Shown: one piece after another, positions 1 through 7,338 of the stretch | How positions within the stretch are numbered: the stretch's first letter is position 1 | How the letters are laid out: each line of letters starts with the position of its first letter | From: Anaerolineaceae bacterium | GTDB taxonomy: Bacteria; Chloroflexota; Anaerolineae; Anaerolineales; Anaerolineaceae | Length of the DNA: 19,975 nt | Direction of reading: 5' to 3' | NCBI GenBank assembly: GCA_003446605.1 | Contig: DMDF01000041.1 | Coordinates: forward strand, 1-19,975 | Position numbers and translations under genes: made by a program | Notes under the pieces: model-generated | Database searches by the model: none | The model's input: the letters and a program-made list of their open reading frames with translations, nothing else | What the model was told of the DNA's origin: nothing

Positions 1-75
1 GGGATGATCGGTTTTGATAGCAGCGCTGGTTTTACCCGTAATCGGATCAATCCGGGTTCCATGAACATCAATTGA
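1..75 (+). CDS. Possible 3-prime end of an upstream gene (partial)
   Basis: Reading from base 1, 24 codons stay open and end at TGA 73-75, 19 bp before the permease start, which is typical operon spacing. An adaptor or ATPase partner of the ABC permease would be expected here, but the 24 residues show no recognisable motif. The opposite strand is also open from an ATG at 96-94 out of the window, beginning Met-Lys-Ala-Arg-Leu. The strand of the upstream gene is therefore not settled by this window. Confidence 0.22.
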   Translation, partial: GMIGFDSSAGFTRNRINPGSMNIN

Positions 76-94
76 TAAATGCAGGCGTGCTTTC

Positions 95-1441
95 ATGAGC
101 TTTATAGAACTGGTTAAGTTTATCATCGAGAATATCAAACGGCAGGGGGGGCGTGTAATCCTGACCTCCCTGGGTGTGATGATTGGTTCAGCGTCAATTG
201 TGCTGCTGGTTTCGTTGGTGGGTGGTTTGCAACAAAGTGCTACCGCTCAATTCACCACTAATGCCAACCTAACGGAAATTACTGTCAGCGCTGGTTTTGG
301 CGGAGGTGCCAGTATGATGGGTGGAGGTCCTGATATGGGAGGCACTCCCGGCAGCCGCACTACCGTCAGAACTAGCAGCTCTTCGGAGGAACTTGTCCTT
401 ACCGATGATGTCATTAACCAATTTCTGGCGCTTGACCATGTTACCAATGTGATCGCGAACCAGAGCATTCAGGGTAATTCCACACTTGTTTATCAGAAAT
501 TTGAGGGACGTACCAGCCTCACGGGTGCTGGCGTTGATGACCTATCTGAATTAGGGCTCACTGTTGACGAGGGCGAGCTGGAGTTAAGCTCAGGTACGAT
601 CATTCTGGGAGCCAGTGTCTCTGAAAGTATGTACCGTCCTAATTATTCCGGCAGCGATGCCGCATTGACCACCGACCTGTTAGGGAAACAGGTTAAAGTT
701 GAGGTAACCAAGAATTCATCCAGTGGAAGATCGACCAAAACAGTTCGCTTTCGTGTGGTGGGGATTCTGGCAGAATCGGGGGATACTTCCGATTATGCAG
801 TTTATATCACTATGAATGATGCAGATAATATTGTGTCATGGATCAATGGGGAACGTGTAAATCATAATTCTGATGGCTATTCCTCATTGACGGTAAGAGT
901 GGATGATTCTGATAATGTGCTTGATGTGGCGGAAGTCATTACAGATCTCGGCTACCAGACCCAAACAGCTCAATCTTTTCTTGAAAATGTGAATTCCCTC
1001 TTCACGACATTGCAATTGGTGTTTGGCGGTGTGGGTGCGATCACTCTTTTTGTGGCAGCTATCGGGATTGCCAATACGATGACCATGGCTATTATGGAGC
1101 GCACCAAAGAGATCGGATTACTGAAGGCGCTGGGCGCGACGAATAAAGATATATTGAGTCTCTTCATCGGTGAGGCAGCCGGAATCGGATTTCTCGGAGG
1201 GGTGGGGGGTGCTATATTAAGTGTACTGTTAGGCACAATCATCAACTCGGTGGGTGGTTCCTACTTGGCGGAACAAGCTACTGCCAGCGGTACCAGCGCA
1301 GCCACCACTATCGTCTTTATGCCCTTTTATCTGCCTTTGTTTGCCATAGCATTTTCAACGGTAATAGGTGCCATTTCAGGTCTGTACCCGGCTTTACGAG
1401 CACAGTCCTTGCCACCTGTTATCGCATTAAAATATGAGTGA
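95..1441 (+). CDS. ABC transporter permease, MacB/FtsX family
   Basis: 448 residues forming the integral membrane subunit of a MacB/LolCE-type transporter. These act as mechanotransmission pumps or export devices with a separate ATPase and often an HlyD-like adaptor. The N-terminus (Met-Ser-Phe-Ile-Glu) leads into TM1 at about residues 20-46, followed by a large extracytoplasmic MacB_PCD-type domain (about 47-300) that is rich in Gly/Ser/Thr early on. The FtsX domain (about 305-445) has three further TM segments and the family-typical cytoplasmic stretch MERTKEIGLLKALGA. It ends in ALRAQSLPPVIALKYE, as usual for this family. Length is normal for the family. No ATPase lies in the window, so it is presumably just upstream. 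The last 8 bases overlap the following histidine kinase, implying co-expression and a sensor-transporter unit. The transported substrate cannot be told from sequence. Confidence 0.9.
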   Translation: MSFIELVKFIIENIKRQGGRVILTSLGVMIGSASIVLLVSLVGGLQQSATAQFTTNANLTEITVSAGFGGGASMMGGGPDMGGTPGSRTTVRTSSSSEELVLTDDVINQFLALDHVTNVIANQSIQGNSTLVYQKFEGRTSLTGAGVDDLSELGLTVDEGELELSSGTIILGASVSESMYRPNYSGSDAALTTDLLGKQVKVEVTKNSSSGRSTKTVRFRVVGILAESGDTSDYAVYITMNDADNIVSWINGERVNHNSDGYSSLTVRVDDSDNVLDVAEVITDLGYQTQTAQSFLENVNSLFTTLQLVFGGVGAITLFVAAIGIANTMTMAIMERTKEIGLLKALGATNKDILSLFIGEAAGIGFLGGVGGAILSVLLGTIINSVGGSYLAEQATASGTSAATTIVFMPFYLPLFAIAFSTVIGAISGLYPALRAQSLPPVIALKYE

Positions 1442-3023
1442 AATGAAAAAGAAAAATATCCAAAAGAGGACGCTAAAATCGCTTCAGGCGCAGCTGCCAT
1501 TGACCTATGCCGGGATTGCAGTCATCACCACCACTTTGATCGGTGCTGTGTTGGTCTTCACCATCTGGAACTATTATCATGGATTGGAAGAGAAATATCT
1601 GCAGTCTAACTTACACGGCACCATCAATAGTCTGACCAGTATTGTGCAGGAAAATGAGATAGACGATCCAGACTCATTGACCTTGTACAGCGATGTTCTG
1701 CAAAACCAAACCAATGTTACCGCTTTCCTCATTCAATCGCGCATGCGTGTTTTGGATATCAATGGGGATGCCCTTGCTGATTCTGGTTCACCGTCCAGAA
1801 GCTGGAATATCACTATCCCCAAACCGCGCAATGAGCAGGGTCAATTGCTTGAAGAAGCGAATATGTTAGATAATACCGCTCAACCTTCTTTTTCACTGGG
1901 ACGTTCGGAAGATCCATCCAACCCAAATTCTGAAGTGAATCCACCCTATTCAATTCAGGCAAATCCCAATATGTACGGGTTTTTGCTGCAAGATTCAATG
2001 ATAGAGGAAGGAAAACGTTCCACCATTGTTCTGCAGGAAGCCTTTTACAGTACATCAGGCGAATTGCTTGGGTATGTTGAATTATCTGAAAGCCCTGCGT
2101 ATGGTCAACGTATTATCTGGAGTGTTGTGAAAGGGTGGGGGATCGCCAGTCTTATCGGGCTGGTGGTATCCATCACGTTCGGATGGTTCATGAGCCGTAA
2201 ACTCACCAGACCATTGCTCGATTTGGAAAGTGTTGCCACGGAGATGAAGAATGGAAATTATGAAATACGCTCACCTGTCTTTTCACCTGATGAGCTGGCA
2301 TCTCTTTCCAGCACCTTTAACCAAATGGCTTCGCATATTCAAACGAATATTGAAACCTTACAGCAATTTGTTTCGGATGCGGCGCATGAGATCCGTACCC
2401 CATTGACTGTCCTTCGTGCTGATCTGAATTTAGCACTCGCTGAAAAAACACTGCGAAAATCCAAACCCATGGTTGAACGTTCCCTAGAACAGGTTGAAAG
2501 GTTGGATCAACTATCCCGGGACTTGCTTGACCTTTCCAGACTAGAAACAAAGAATGCAGGCACAAAGTTTGCGAAGATTGACCTTCGGCATTTATTGGAG
2601 GAATTAAGCGAAATTCATGCCTCTGCTGCGGAACAGGCTGGGATTGCCTTTCAACTGATGGTAACCGAGGATGTCTGCTTTGTGTATGGTGATGAAGGGC
2701 AGCTCTACCGCGCGATTGGAAACCTGCTGGATAACGCGGTGAAATTCACTCCAGTCGGAGGGCAGGTGGTACTTCAGCTTACTGTAGAGAAAAGCAGTGC
2801 TTTGATACAAGTTTCTGATACCGGTATTGGAATTCCAATGGATGAGCAAGAACATCTTTTTCAGCGTTTTCACCGTGGAAAAAATACACAGCGCTACCCT
2901 GGCTCAGGGCTGGGTTTGGCGATCGCAAAAGTGATCGTTGAAAAACATCATGGAGAGATCGGATTATTACCCGAGACTGAAAAGACAGTTTTTTATATTC
3001 GCATTCCATTGCCGGAAGAGTGA
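1434..3023 (+). CDS. Membrane sensor histidine kinase (HAMP-HisKA-HATPase)
   Basis: 529 residues. TM1 lies at about 22-46 and an extracytoplasmic sensor region at about 47-225, with no recognised fold and a Pro/Asn/Ser-rich middle. TM2 lies at about 228-252 and a HAMP linker at about 252-305. The HisKA H-box is AAHEIRTPL, with His318 as the expected phosphorylation site. The HATPase has the N-box NLLDNAVKF (Asn434), the G1 box DTGIGIP (Asp462) and the G2 box GSGLGLAIAK (about 490-499), so it should be catalytically intact. The start ATG (1434) lies inside the end of the permease gene in another frame with no clear SD, suggesting translational coupling. ATG 1443 is an alternative start. No response regulator directly follows, so the partner may be upstream of the window or elsewhere. 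The likely role is sensing the substrate or envelope stress handled by the adjacent ABC transporter; that is inference from the overlap. Confidence 0.93.
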   Translation: MSEMKKKNIQKRTLKSLQAQLPLTYAGIAVITTTLIGAVLVFTIWNYYHGLEEKYLQSNLHGTINSLTSIVQENEIDDPDSLTLYSDVLQNQTNVTAFLIQSRMRVLDINGDALADSGSPSRSWNITIPKPRNEQGQLLEEANMLDNTAQPSFSLGRSEDPSNPNSEVNPPYSIQANPNMYGFLLQDSMIEEGKRSTIVLQEAFYSTSGELLGYVELSESPAYGQRIIWSVVKGWGIASLIGLVVSITFGWFMSRKLTRPLLDLESVATEMKNGNYEIRSPVFSPDELASLSSTFNQMASHIQTNIETLQQFVSDAAHEIRTPLTVLRADLNLALAEKTLRKSKPMVERSLEQVERLDQLSRDLLDLSRLETKNAGTKFAKIDLRHLLEELSEIHASAAEQAGIAFQLMVTEDVCFVYGDEGQLYRAIGNLLDNAVKFTPVGGQVVLQLTVEKSSALIQVSDTGIGIPMDEQEHLFQRFHRGKNTQRYPGSGLGLAIAKVIVEKHHGEIGLLPETEKTVFYIRIPLPEE

Positions 3024-3048
3024 CAAAATTGTCACCAATTCCGTGACA
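3020..3048. promoter_or_regulatory. Cluster of three GTGACA half-sites
   Basis: A 16-bp inverted repeat, GTGACAAAATTGTCAC (3020-3035; 7-bp arms, 2-bp centre), overlaps the kinase stop codon. A third copy of GTGACA follows at 3043-3048, 23 bp from the first. There is no T-run, so it does not look like a terminator. It lies about 75 bp upstream of the acetyltransferase start and could be an operator for it. No convincing -10/-35 pair was found alongside. Confidence 0.35.
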
Positions 3049-3122
3049 TGAAATAGGGGATTGGTTGTAAGGTTGTCCTTTGGAAAACATTCCAAGTACA
3101 ATCAATGCCAAAAGGAATCCTC

Positions 3123-4109
3123 ATGCAATTTTCGCGATTTTCAAAACAGCATGTAATAGAAGCAGCCGAATTGCTGGCTGCACGATCGAAACAGATCCTC
3201 ATCGATTTTCCTTTGTTACCATCCCATATCGTCGAACAGGAAAGAACAGTTACCTTTCTGAACGCTTTATTGGAGCGATCGGAAAGCAGTGGAATGGTCA
3301 TGCTGGAAAAAGGCAGGATGATTGGGTACATACTGGGATATTATGATCAAAACCTATTCTTTCGCAGGCATGTGTGGGTTCCCTTTGGCGGTTTGGCATT
3401 ATCCGAGGCGGATGAATATCAGCAACTCCGTACCCTGTACGCTGCGGTGGGGGATAACTGGATTCAGGATGGGGTACTGAATCATTATTTGGTCTGCCCA
3501 GCAATACAGGAGTGGCAACGTGCAGCTTTCTCACTCAGTTTTGGGCAGGAGCAAGCCTATGCAGTTGTTTCGTCCACTGAAGAACAACCAGAAGGGCTGC
3601 CCCCACAGGGGATCACGATCAGAGAGGTGCAGCCAGCGGATGCCAACCAGCTTGCTTCCAATGGTCATTGGATCTCAGCTCATTTGAATACGGCGCAAGT
3701 TTGGGAACCTGTTCCGCAGGAGCATCTGGCGGAGGTGCTACCGGGTTATGCGGAATTGGCGGATGATGATACATCCACTACTTGGGTGGCGTTGGATGGA
3801 GAGAAACTCGTTGCTTATGTGGCAATCTACACGGTCGATATCGGCGCGATCCATTATTTGGGAACACCCAAGGCAGCGCATTTTGCTGTAGCTGCTACCC
3901 ATCCCGATTACAGGAAACGTGGCATCGGTCGGGCGTTATTTACCCATATTTTGAATGTTGCCCATCAGCAGGGCTACGAACAGGTTTTTACCGATTGGCG
4001 AACGACCAATCTGGAAGCAGATCGTTACTGGCCAACCTTTGGGTTTAGCCCATTTGCCTATCGTTTGCTACGTAGGGTTAATCCGATCTACAAACCGTTT
4101 ACAGGTTAA
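3123..4109 (+). CDS. Tandem GNAT-family N-acetyltransferase
   Basis: About 328 residues. An earlier in-frame ATG at 3105 has no SD, whereas ATG 3123 (protein Met-Gln-Phe-Ser-Arg) is preceded by AAAGGA at 3111-3116 with 6-nt spacing, so 3123 is preferred. The C-terminal half is a good GNAT domain: it begins at ITIREVQPADA and has motif A at HFAVAATHPDYRKRGIGRAL, with the R-x-x-G-x-G acetyl-CoA pyrophosphate loop. The strand-helix ending in YWPTFGFSPF is typical of the family. The N-terminal half (about 1-150) has the size and pattern of a second, degenerate GNAT domain without the RxxGxG loop. The enzyme should transfer an acyl group from acyl-CoA to an amine in the cytoplasm; its substrate is unknown. 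It stands alone between two signalling groups, with about 100 bp upstream and 317 bp downstream. Confidence 0.85.
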   Translation: MQFSRFSKQHVIEAAELLAARSKQILIDFPLLPSHIVEQERTVTFLNALLERSESSGMVMLEKGRMIGYILGYYDQNLFFRRHVWVPFGGLALSEADEYQQLRTLYAAVGDNWIQDGVLNHYLVCPAIQEWQRAAFSLSFGQEQAYAVVSSTEEQPEGLPPQGITIREVQPADANQLASNGHWISAHLNTAQVWEPVPQEHLAEVLPGYAELADDDTSTTWVALDGEKLVAYVAIYTVDIGAIHYLGTPKAAHFAVAATHPDYRKRGIGRALFTHILNVAHQQGYEQVFTDWRTTNLEADRYWPTFGFSPFAYRLLRRVNPIYKPFTG

Positions 4110-4426
4110 ACTTGATCTTTATCTGTGGAAATGGGTTTGAACAGCCCTCCGAAGATCTATGTGACCACATTCTTTTCATCTTTACAAACCGCGATGAGAT
4201 TTACAAGCATTCGGGTGTTTCCTCCTTTTCCATTGGTTTGTACGCAGGCAAGCTGACCGGAATTTACACAATCTGAGGATAATTGCAGACGATGACCCGG
4301 GATCGCCTCCCATAAAAAAAAAGCGCGCTATGAAAAGCGATCTGCGCTAATTAAGATACAATAAATGGGTATTTTTATCAGGAGGTAGAGTTTCATTGCG
4401 CATCGTGAAAGGGTTTGGATAAATCG
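4110..4426. other. Intergenic region with weak hairpin and leader signals
   Basis: No supportable gene of useful length. It holds a run of nine A (4314-4322) followed by a weak AGCGC/GCGCT hairpin (4322-4348). Read on the - strand this resembles a poor intrinsic terminator, but there is no - strand gene here to end. TACAAT at 4357-4362 could be a -10 box, but I see no matching -35. A consensus SD (AGGAGGT, 4380-4386) sits 40 nt before the next gene's ATG, too far to serve it directly. Confidence 0.4.
4396..4422 (+). CDS. Possible 8-codon leader mini-ORF
   Basis: TTG at 4396 lies 9 nt after a perfect SD (AGGAGGT, 4380-4386). It would encode eight residues (Met-Arg-Ile-Val-Lys-Gly-Phe-Gly) before TAA 4420-4422, which is 4 nt upstream of the kinase ATG. 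It could serve as a translational-coupling leader for the kinase, whose own start has no SD at the right distance. It is very short and unproven. Confidence 0.2.
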   Translation: MRIVKGFG

Positions 4427-5401
4427 ATGAAGTCTTGGGAAAAACGCGAATACATTCTGACCATAGTCCCTGCTCTGATTGGATTTCTTGTTTCTTTCTG
4501 GATGGACGCAAAAATGGTGAACATTCCAGTTCTGGTGAGCCGAATTGATATGGCTACCATTATTCTAAGCATTGGAATCCTGACTTCCTTGATAATTCTG
4601 TTTGTGCAATACCGAAAACATCGTCAGCAGCAGCAATTTCAAGATTTGATCGAACGGGAAAATGAGGAACATCGCCAGTTTCTGCAAAGACTTGATCATG
4701 AATTAAAGAATCCACTATCGGCGATCACAACCAAAGTAGCGTTCATTAATTCCATGGTTGAGAAAAATGGCAATGAAGCGGATGCTCAGCAGGTAGAGTT
4801 ATCTTCAGACCCTGCTGAAGAAGTTCAAAAAATGGTCTTTCAGATCGATGTACAAACCCAACGCATCCGCCGTTTGGTATCCGATCTGCGCAAGATCACC
4901 GAATTGGAAACGTGCCCTCTTGAATTCTCCAGCTTGGATGTGCATGCCATTTTGGAAGAGTTGTATGCCAATCTGAAAGCAACTCCTGCTTGCCTTGATC
5001 GGGAAACGGAGATATCCCTTCCAACTACTCCCTGGCGTTTACCAGAGATCTGGGCAGATGAAGATCTGATCTATCTTCTCCTCCAAAATCTGATCGATAA
5101 TGCCATAAAATTTACCAGGTCTGGCGACGTGATTGAAATTCGTGGGCATGAAATAAAAGACCAGGTTTTCATAGAAATAGCAGATAGTGGTATAGGCATA
5201 CCGGAGGACGAAATAGACCAGATATGGAATGAACTGTACCGCGCAAAGAATTCGCGTGGAATTCCTGGTAATGGGTTGGGATTATCCATCGTGCGCATTA
5301 TTACAAAAAGGATGAATGGTGATTGCAGTATCCGCAGTAAGGATGGGCAGGGGACGGTAGTGACCTTGCAATTTCCCGTTTATAAGCAGCATGGCCCCTG
5401 A
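4427..5401 (+). CDS. Sensor histidine kinase with two TM segments
   Basis: 324 residues from ATG 4427; TTG 4415 in frame is an alternative and an in-frame stop lies just upstream. TM1 is at about 10-26 and TM2 at about 43-62, separated by only some 16 residues. There is thus almost no extracytoplasmic sensor domain, as in intramembrane-sensing or accessory-protein-dependent kinases. A Gln/Arg/Glu-rich coiled-coil-like stretch (about 63-85) leads to the H-box LDHELKNPLSAI, with His91. The HATPase has the N-box NLIDNAIKF (Asn225), the G1 box DSGIGIP (Asp253) and the G2 box GNGLGLSIVR, all intact. It is followed 34 bp later by a lipoprotein and then an OmpR-type regulator, which is its probable partner. 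Confidence 0.92.
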   Translation: MKSWEKREYILTIVPALIGFLVSFWMDAKMVNIPVLVSRIDMATIILSIGILTSLIILFVQYRKHRQQQQFQDLIERENEEHRQFLQRLDHELKNPLSAITTKVAFINSMVEKNGNEADAQQVELSSDPAEEVQKMVFQIDVQTQRIRRLVSDLRKITELETCPLEFSSLDVHAILEELYANLKATPACLDRETEISLPTTPWRLPEIWADEDLIYLLLQNLIDNAIKFTRSGDVIEIRGHEIKDQVFIEIADSGIGIPEDEIDQIWNELYRAKNSRGIPGNGLGLSIVRIITKRMNGDCSIRSKDGQGTVVTLQFPVYKQHGP

Positions 5402-5435
5402 TTTTTTGCAAATAAATAATTTTATTGAGGAATAG

Positions 5436-6461
5436 ATGAAAAAGCTGGGAAAAATTATCGCTCTGACAATCATCACGATACTATTATCAGGCTGTCGAGA
5501 AGTTCAATTTTCCGTTGAGTATTTCCCTGAAGAGAACACTACATCGGATGGGCAAACCGCTCAAACAATACGCTCTGGCAAACAATCAGAAGAAGGCTCA
5601 TTTTCCCTATCACAAGCGATTGATCCGGAACAGTATTTTTTTCCACTGAGCGCTCTTCCGGAGGATGTGGATTTTGATAATTTTGACCGTAAAATGGTCA
5701 ATGTCTCTTACCTTGATTCGAATGGAGAACTGCTTGGGATCGCGTATGTACGCCAATACCAATCTTTCCGTGACGACCTATTTGTGGCACAGATAATTAT
5801 CCAGAGTCCTGTACCAATCACTGCCAATCTACTACAGTCCGGACATTATGGAAAGGATTACGTACCCGCTGAAGAGGATTTCGAGTTGGGAGAAAACGCC
5901 CTCATCCTGAATAAACAGGCATCCATATTTTTAAGTGAGAGAACGGTCAGTTACCGTTTTTACAAAGGCAATACGATGGTCATTGTTGACCTTTGCGGTA
6001 CTCATCCTTTTGTAACAGAGCAGAACGTATACCAACTGGCAAAGTTGATCGAGCAACAACTTCCAGCAGAGTTACCCGAAACAAATTCTATTCCTTCTCC
6101 TTCTTTAGAACTGCACTCTGATCTATTTCCCCGATATTTCAATTCGCTGGAACTGGTGAATTGCGATGGTGAACAACAACCGGCAAGTATTTTCAGTAAT
6201 GGAAATTCCGGTATTTGTTTTCACGCCGACCTGGCGAATGTTGTTAAGGATTTCAAGGTGGGTATTTACTGTGATCGCTATGAGCGCTTGATTTACCAGC
6301 AAGATTTTCTCTACAGCCCATCACTGGGCGATTGGACGACCGGACTTTTTTACCCGATCTGGGGGTTCGGCTGGCAGAATCTGCCGGAAGGCGAATACCA
6401 GGCGCTGTTCTGGGTGGAAAATCAGTTAGTGGCATCCATTCCGTTCGTTTTTATACCATGA
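5436..6461 (+). CDS. Lipoprotein of unknown function between kinase and regulator
   Basis: 341 residues with a type II signal peptide: Met-Lys-Lys, a hydrophobic core, then lipobox LLSGC with Cys20 as the lipidated residue. An SD (GAGGA, 5427-5431) precedes the ATG. The mature protein has no family I recognise. It looks mixed alpha/beta and rich in aromatic and acidic residues. Near the C-terminus a stretch around 275-340 (ending in a Trp-rich, beta-looking part with YQALFWVENQLVASIPFVF) reads like a beta-sandwich. It should sit on the outer face of the cytoplasmic membrane. Because the adjacent kinase has virtually no external domain, this protein is a plausible external sensor or accessory subunit. 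That is inference from gene order only. Confidence 0.8.
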   Translation: MKKLGKIIALTIITILLSGCREVQFSVEYFPEENTTSDGQTAQTIRSGKQSEEGSFSLSQAIDPEQYFFPLSALPEDVDFDNFDRKMVNVSYLDSNGELLGIAYVRQYQSFRDDLFVAQIIIQSPVPITANLLQSGHYGKDYVPAEEDFELGENALILNKQASIFLSERTVSYRFYKGNTMVIVDLCGTHPFVTEQNVYQLAKLIEQQLPAELPETNSIPSPSLELHSDLFPRYFNSLELVNCDGEQQPASIFSNGNSGICFHADLANVVKDFKVGIYCDRYERLIYQQDFLYSPSLGDWTTGLFYPIWGFGWQNLPEGEYQALFWVENQLVASIPFVFIP

Positions 6462-6477
6462 AATAAAGGTGGATGAT

Positions 6478-6540
6478 ATGACAAATGAAAAGGATGACCT
6501 GTATGGAGAAAAATCCAGCGAGGTTACAAATAATGGATAG
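6478..6540 (+). CDS. 20-codon mini-ORF overlapping the regulator start
   Basis: ATG 6478 lies 5 nt after a strong SD (AAGGTGG, 6466-6472), which begins 5 nt after the lipoprotein stop. The ORF has 20 codons, is acidic and polar (Met-Thr-Asn-Glu-Lys-Asp-Asp at the start), and ends at TAG 6538-6540. That stop is 3 nt past the regulator ATG (6533-6535) in a different frame. The geometry is that of a translational coupling leader. The peptide itself has no recognisable motif. Confidence 0.3.
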   Translation: MTNEKDDLYGEKSSEVTNNG

Positions 6541-7246
6541 AACTAAGATATTGCTGGTTGATGACGAACAAGATCTAACCGAAAGCCTGACCAAATTTCT
6601 AGAACGTACCGGGTTCGAATGCCGGACCGCAGAGAATGGAGTAAAAGCTGCTCAATGCGTAACCATTTTTCAACCGGATATCATCATTTGCGATGTAATG
6701 ATGCCGGTGATGGATGGGCGTGAATTTCTTCGTTCTCTGCGTCAGGAACATAACCTTATTCCTGTCATTATGTTGACCTGTGTAAATACATCGTATGAGA
6801 AAGTGATGACACTGGAAGAAGGGGCAGATGACTATATCAGCAAACCCTTTGAACCATTAGAACTGGTTGCTCGCATCCATGCGGTGATGCGCAGAAGTCA
6901 GGTGTATGCCTGTTCGCTGCGTGATGCATGGGTGCTTTCGGCGCATGATTTGACGATCAACCGCCAGCGCCATGAAATATACATTAATGGGAATCCTGCC
7001 CATGTTACACAGCGGGCATTTAATTTATTGGAATATTTTATTACCCACCCTGATGAAGTCATCGCGCGAGAACGGTTGCTGGAAATAGTATGGGGCTGGG
7101 AGAATATTGTGGATACACGTACCGTGGATATCCGTATCGCAGAATTGCGCCGGGTGCTGCAGGATGATCCCAATTGCCCGACCTATATACAAACTGTTCC
7201 TCATCACGGCTACCGGTTTTTGCCCGCGGTTAAAGTGATCTCTTGA
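6533..7246 (+). CDS. OmpR/PhoB-family response regulator
   Basis: 237 residues from ATG 6533, where the receiver begins correctly at Met-Asp-Arg-Thr-Lys-Ile. An SD GAGGT (6520-6524) lies 8 nt upstream. A longer in-frame start at 6485 would add 16 residues with no homology and is less well placed. The receiver domain (about 4-118) has the acidic pair Asp10/Asp11, phospho-acceptor Asp54 (ICDVMMPVMDG), Thr82 and Lys104 (SKPFEP). The C-terminal winged helix (about 140-233) has the family signature TVDIRIAELRRVL followed by TVPHHGYRF. It is the likely partner of the kinase at 4427-5401. The target is not shown; the beta-helix lipoprotein gene directly downstream is a candidate. Confidence 0.93.
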   Translation: MDRTKILLVDDEQDLTESLTKFLERTGFECRTAENGVKAAQCVTIFQPDIIICDVMMPVMDGREFLRSLRQEHNLIPVIMLTCVNTSYEKVMTLEEGADDYISKPFEPLELVARIHAVMRRSQVYACSLRDAWVLSAHDLTINRQRHEIYINGNPAHVTQRAFNLLEYFITHPDEVIARERLLEIVWGWENIVDTRTVDIRIAELRRVLQDDPNCPTYIQTVPHHGYRFLPAVKVIS

Positions 7247-7338
7247 AATGATCGCGCTATTGTAATCATTTTGTTACATACCTGAAACGAACAGGCTGAA
7301 ATTTCTGATTTACTTATATCAAATCAATGGAGGAAATG
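7247..7338 (+). promoter_or_regulatory. Intergenic region before the beta-helix lipoprotein
   Basis: 92 bp between regulator and lipoprotein. It contains a small inverted repeat, TGTAA (7261-7265) and TTACA (7274-7278), which could be a regulator-binding site. I cannot place a convincing -35/-10 pair. The SD GGAGG (7329-7333) serves the ATG at 7339. Confidence 0.25.

Noticed and set aside
3105..3122. Upstream ATG giving the acetyltransferase six more residues
   Set aside because: No SD before it, and a strong SD lies between it and the next ATG at 3123.
4314..4348. Poly-A plus AGCGC/GCGCT hairpin as a leftward terminator
   Set aside because: The stem is only 5 bp with a long loop, and no - strand gene reads into it.
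6485..6532. Longer start for the response regulator
   Set aside because: The receiver domain begins at ATG 6533, which has its own SD. The extra 16 residues match nothing.
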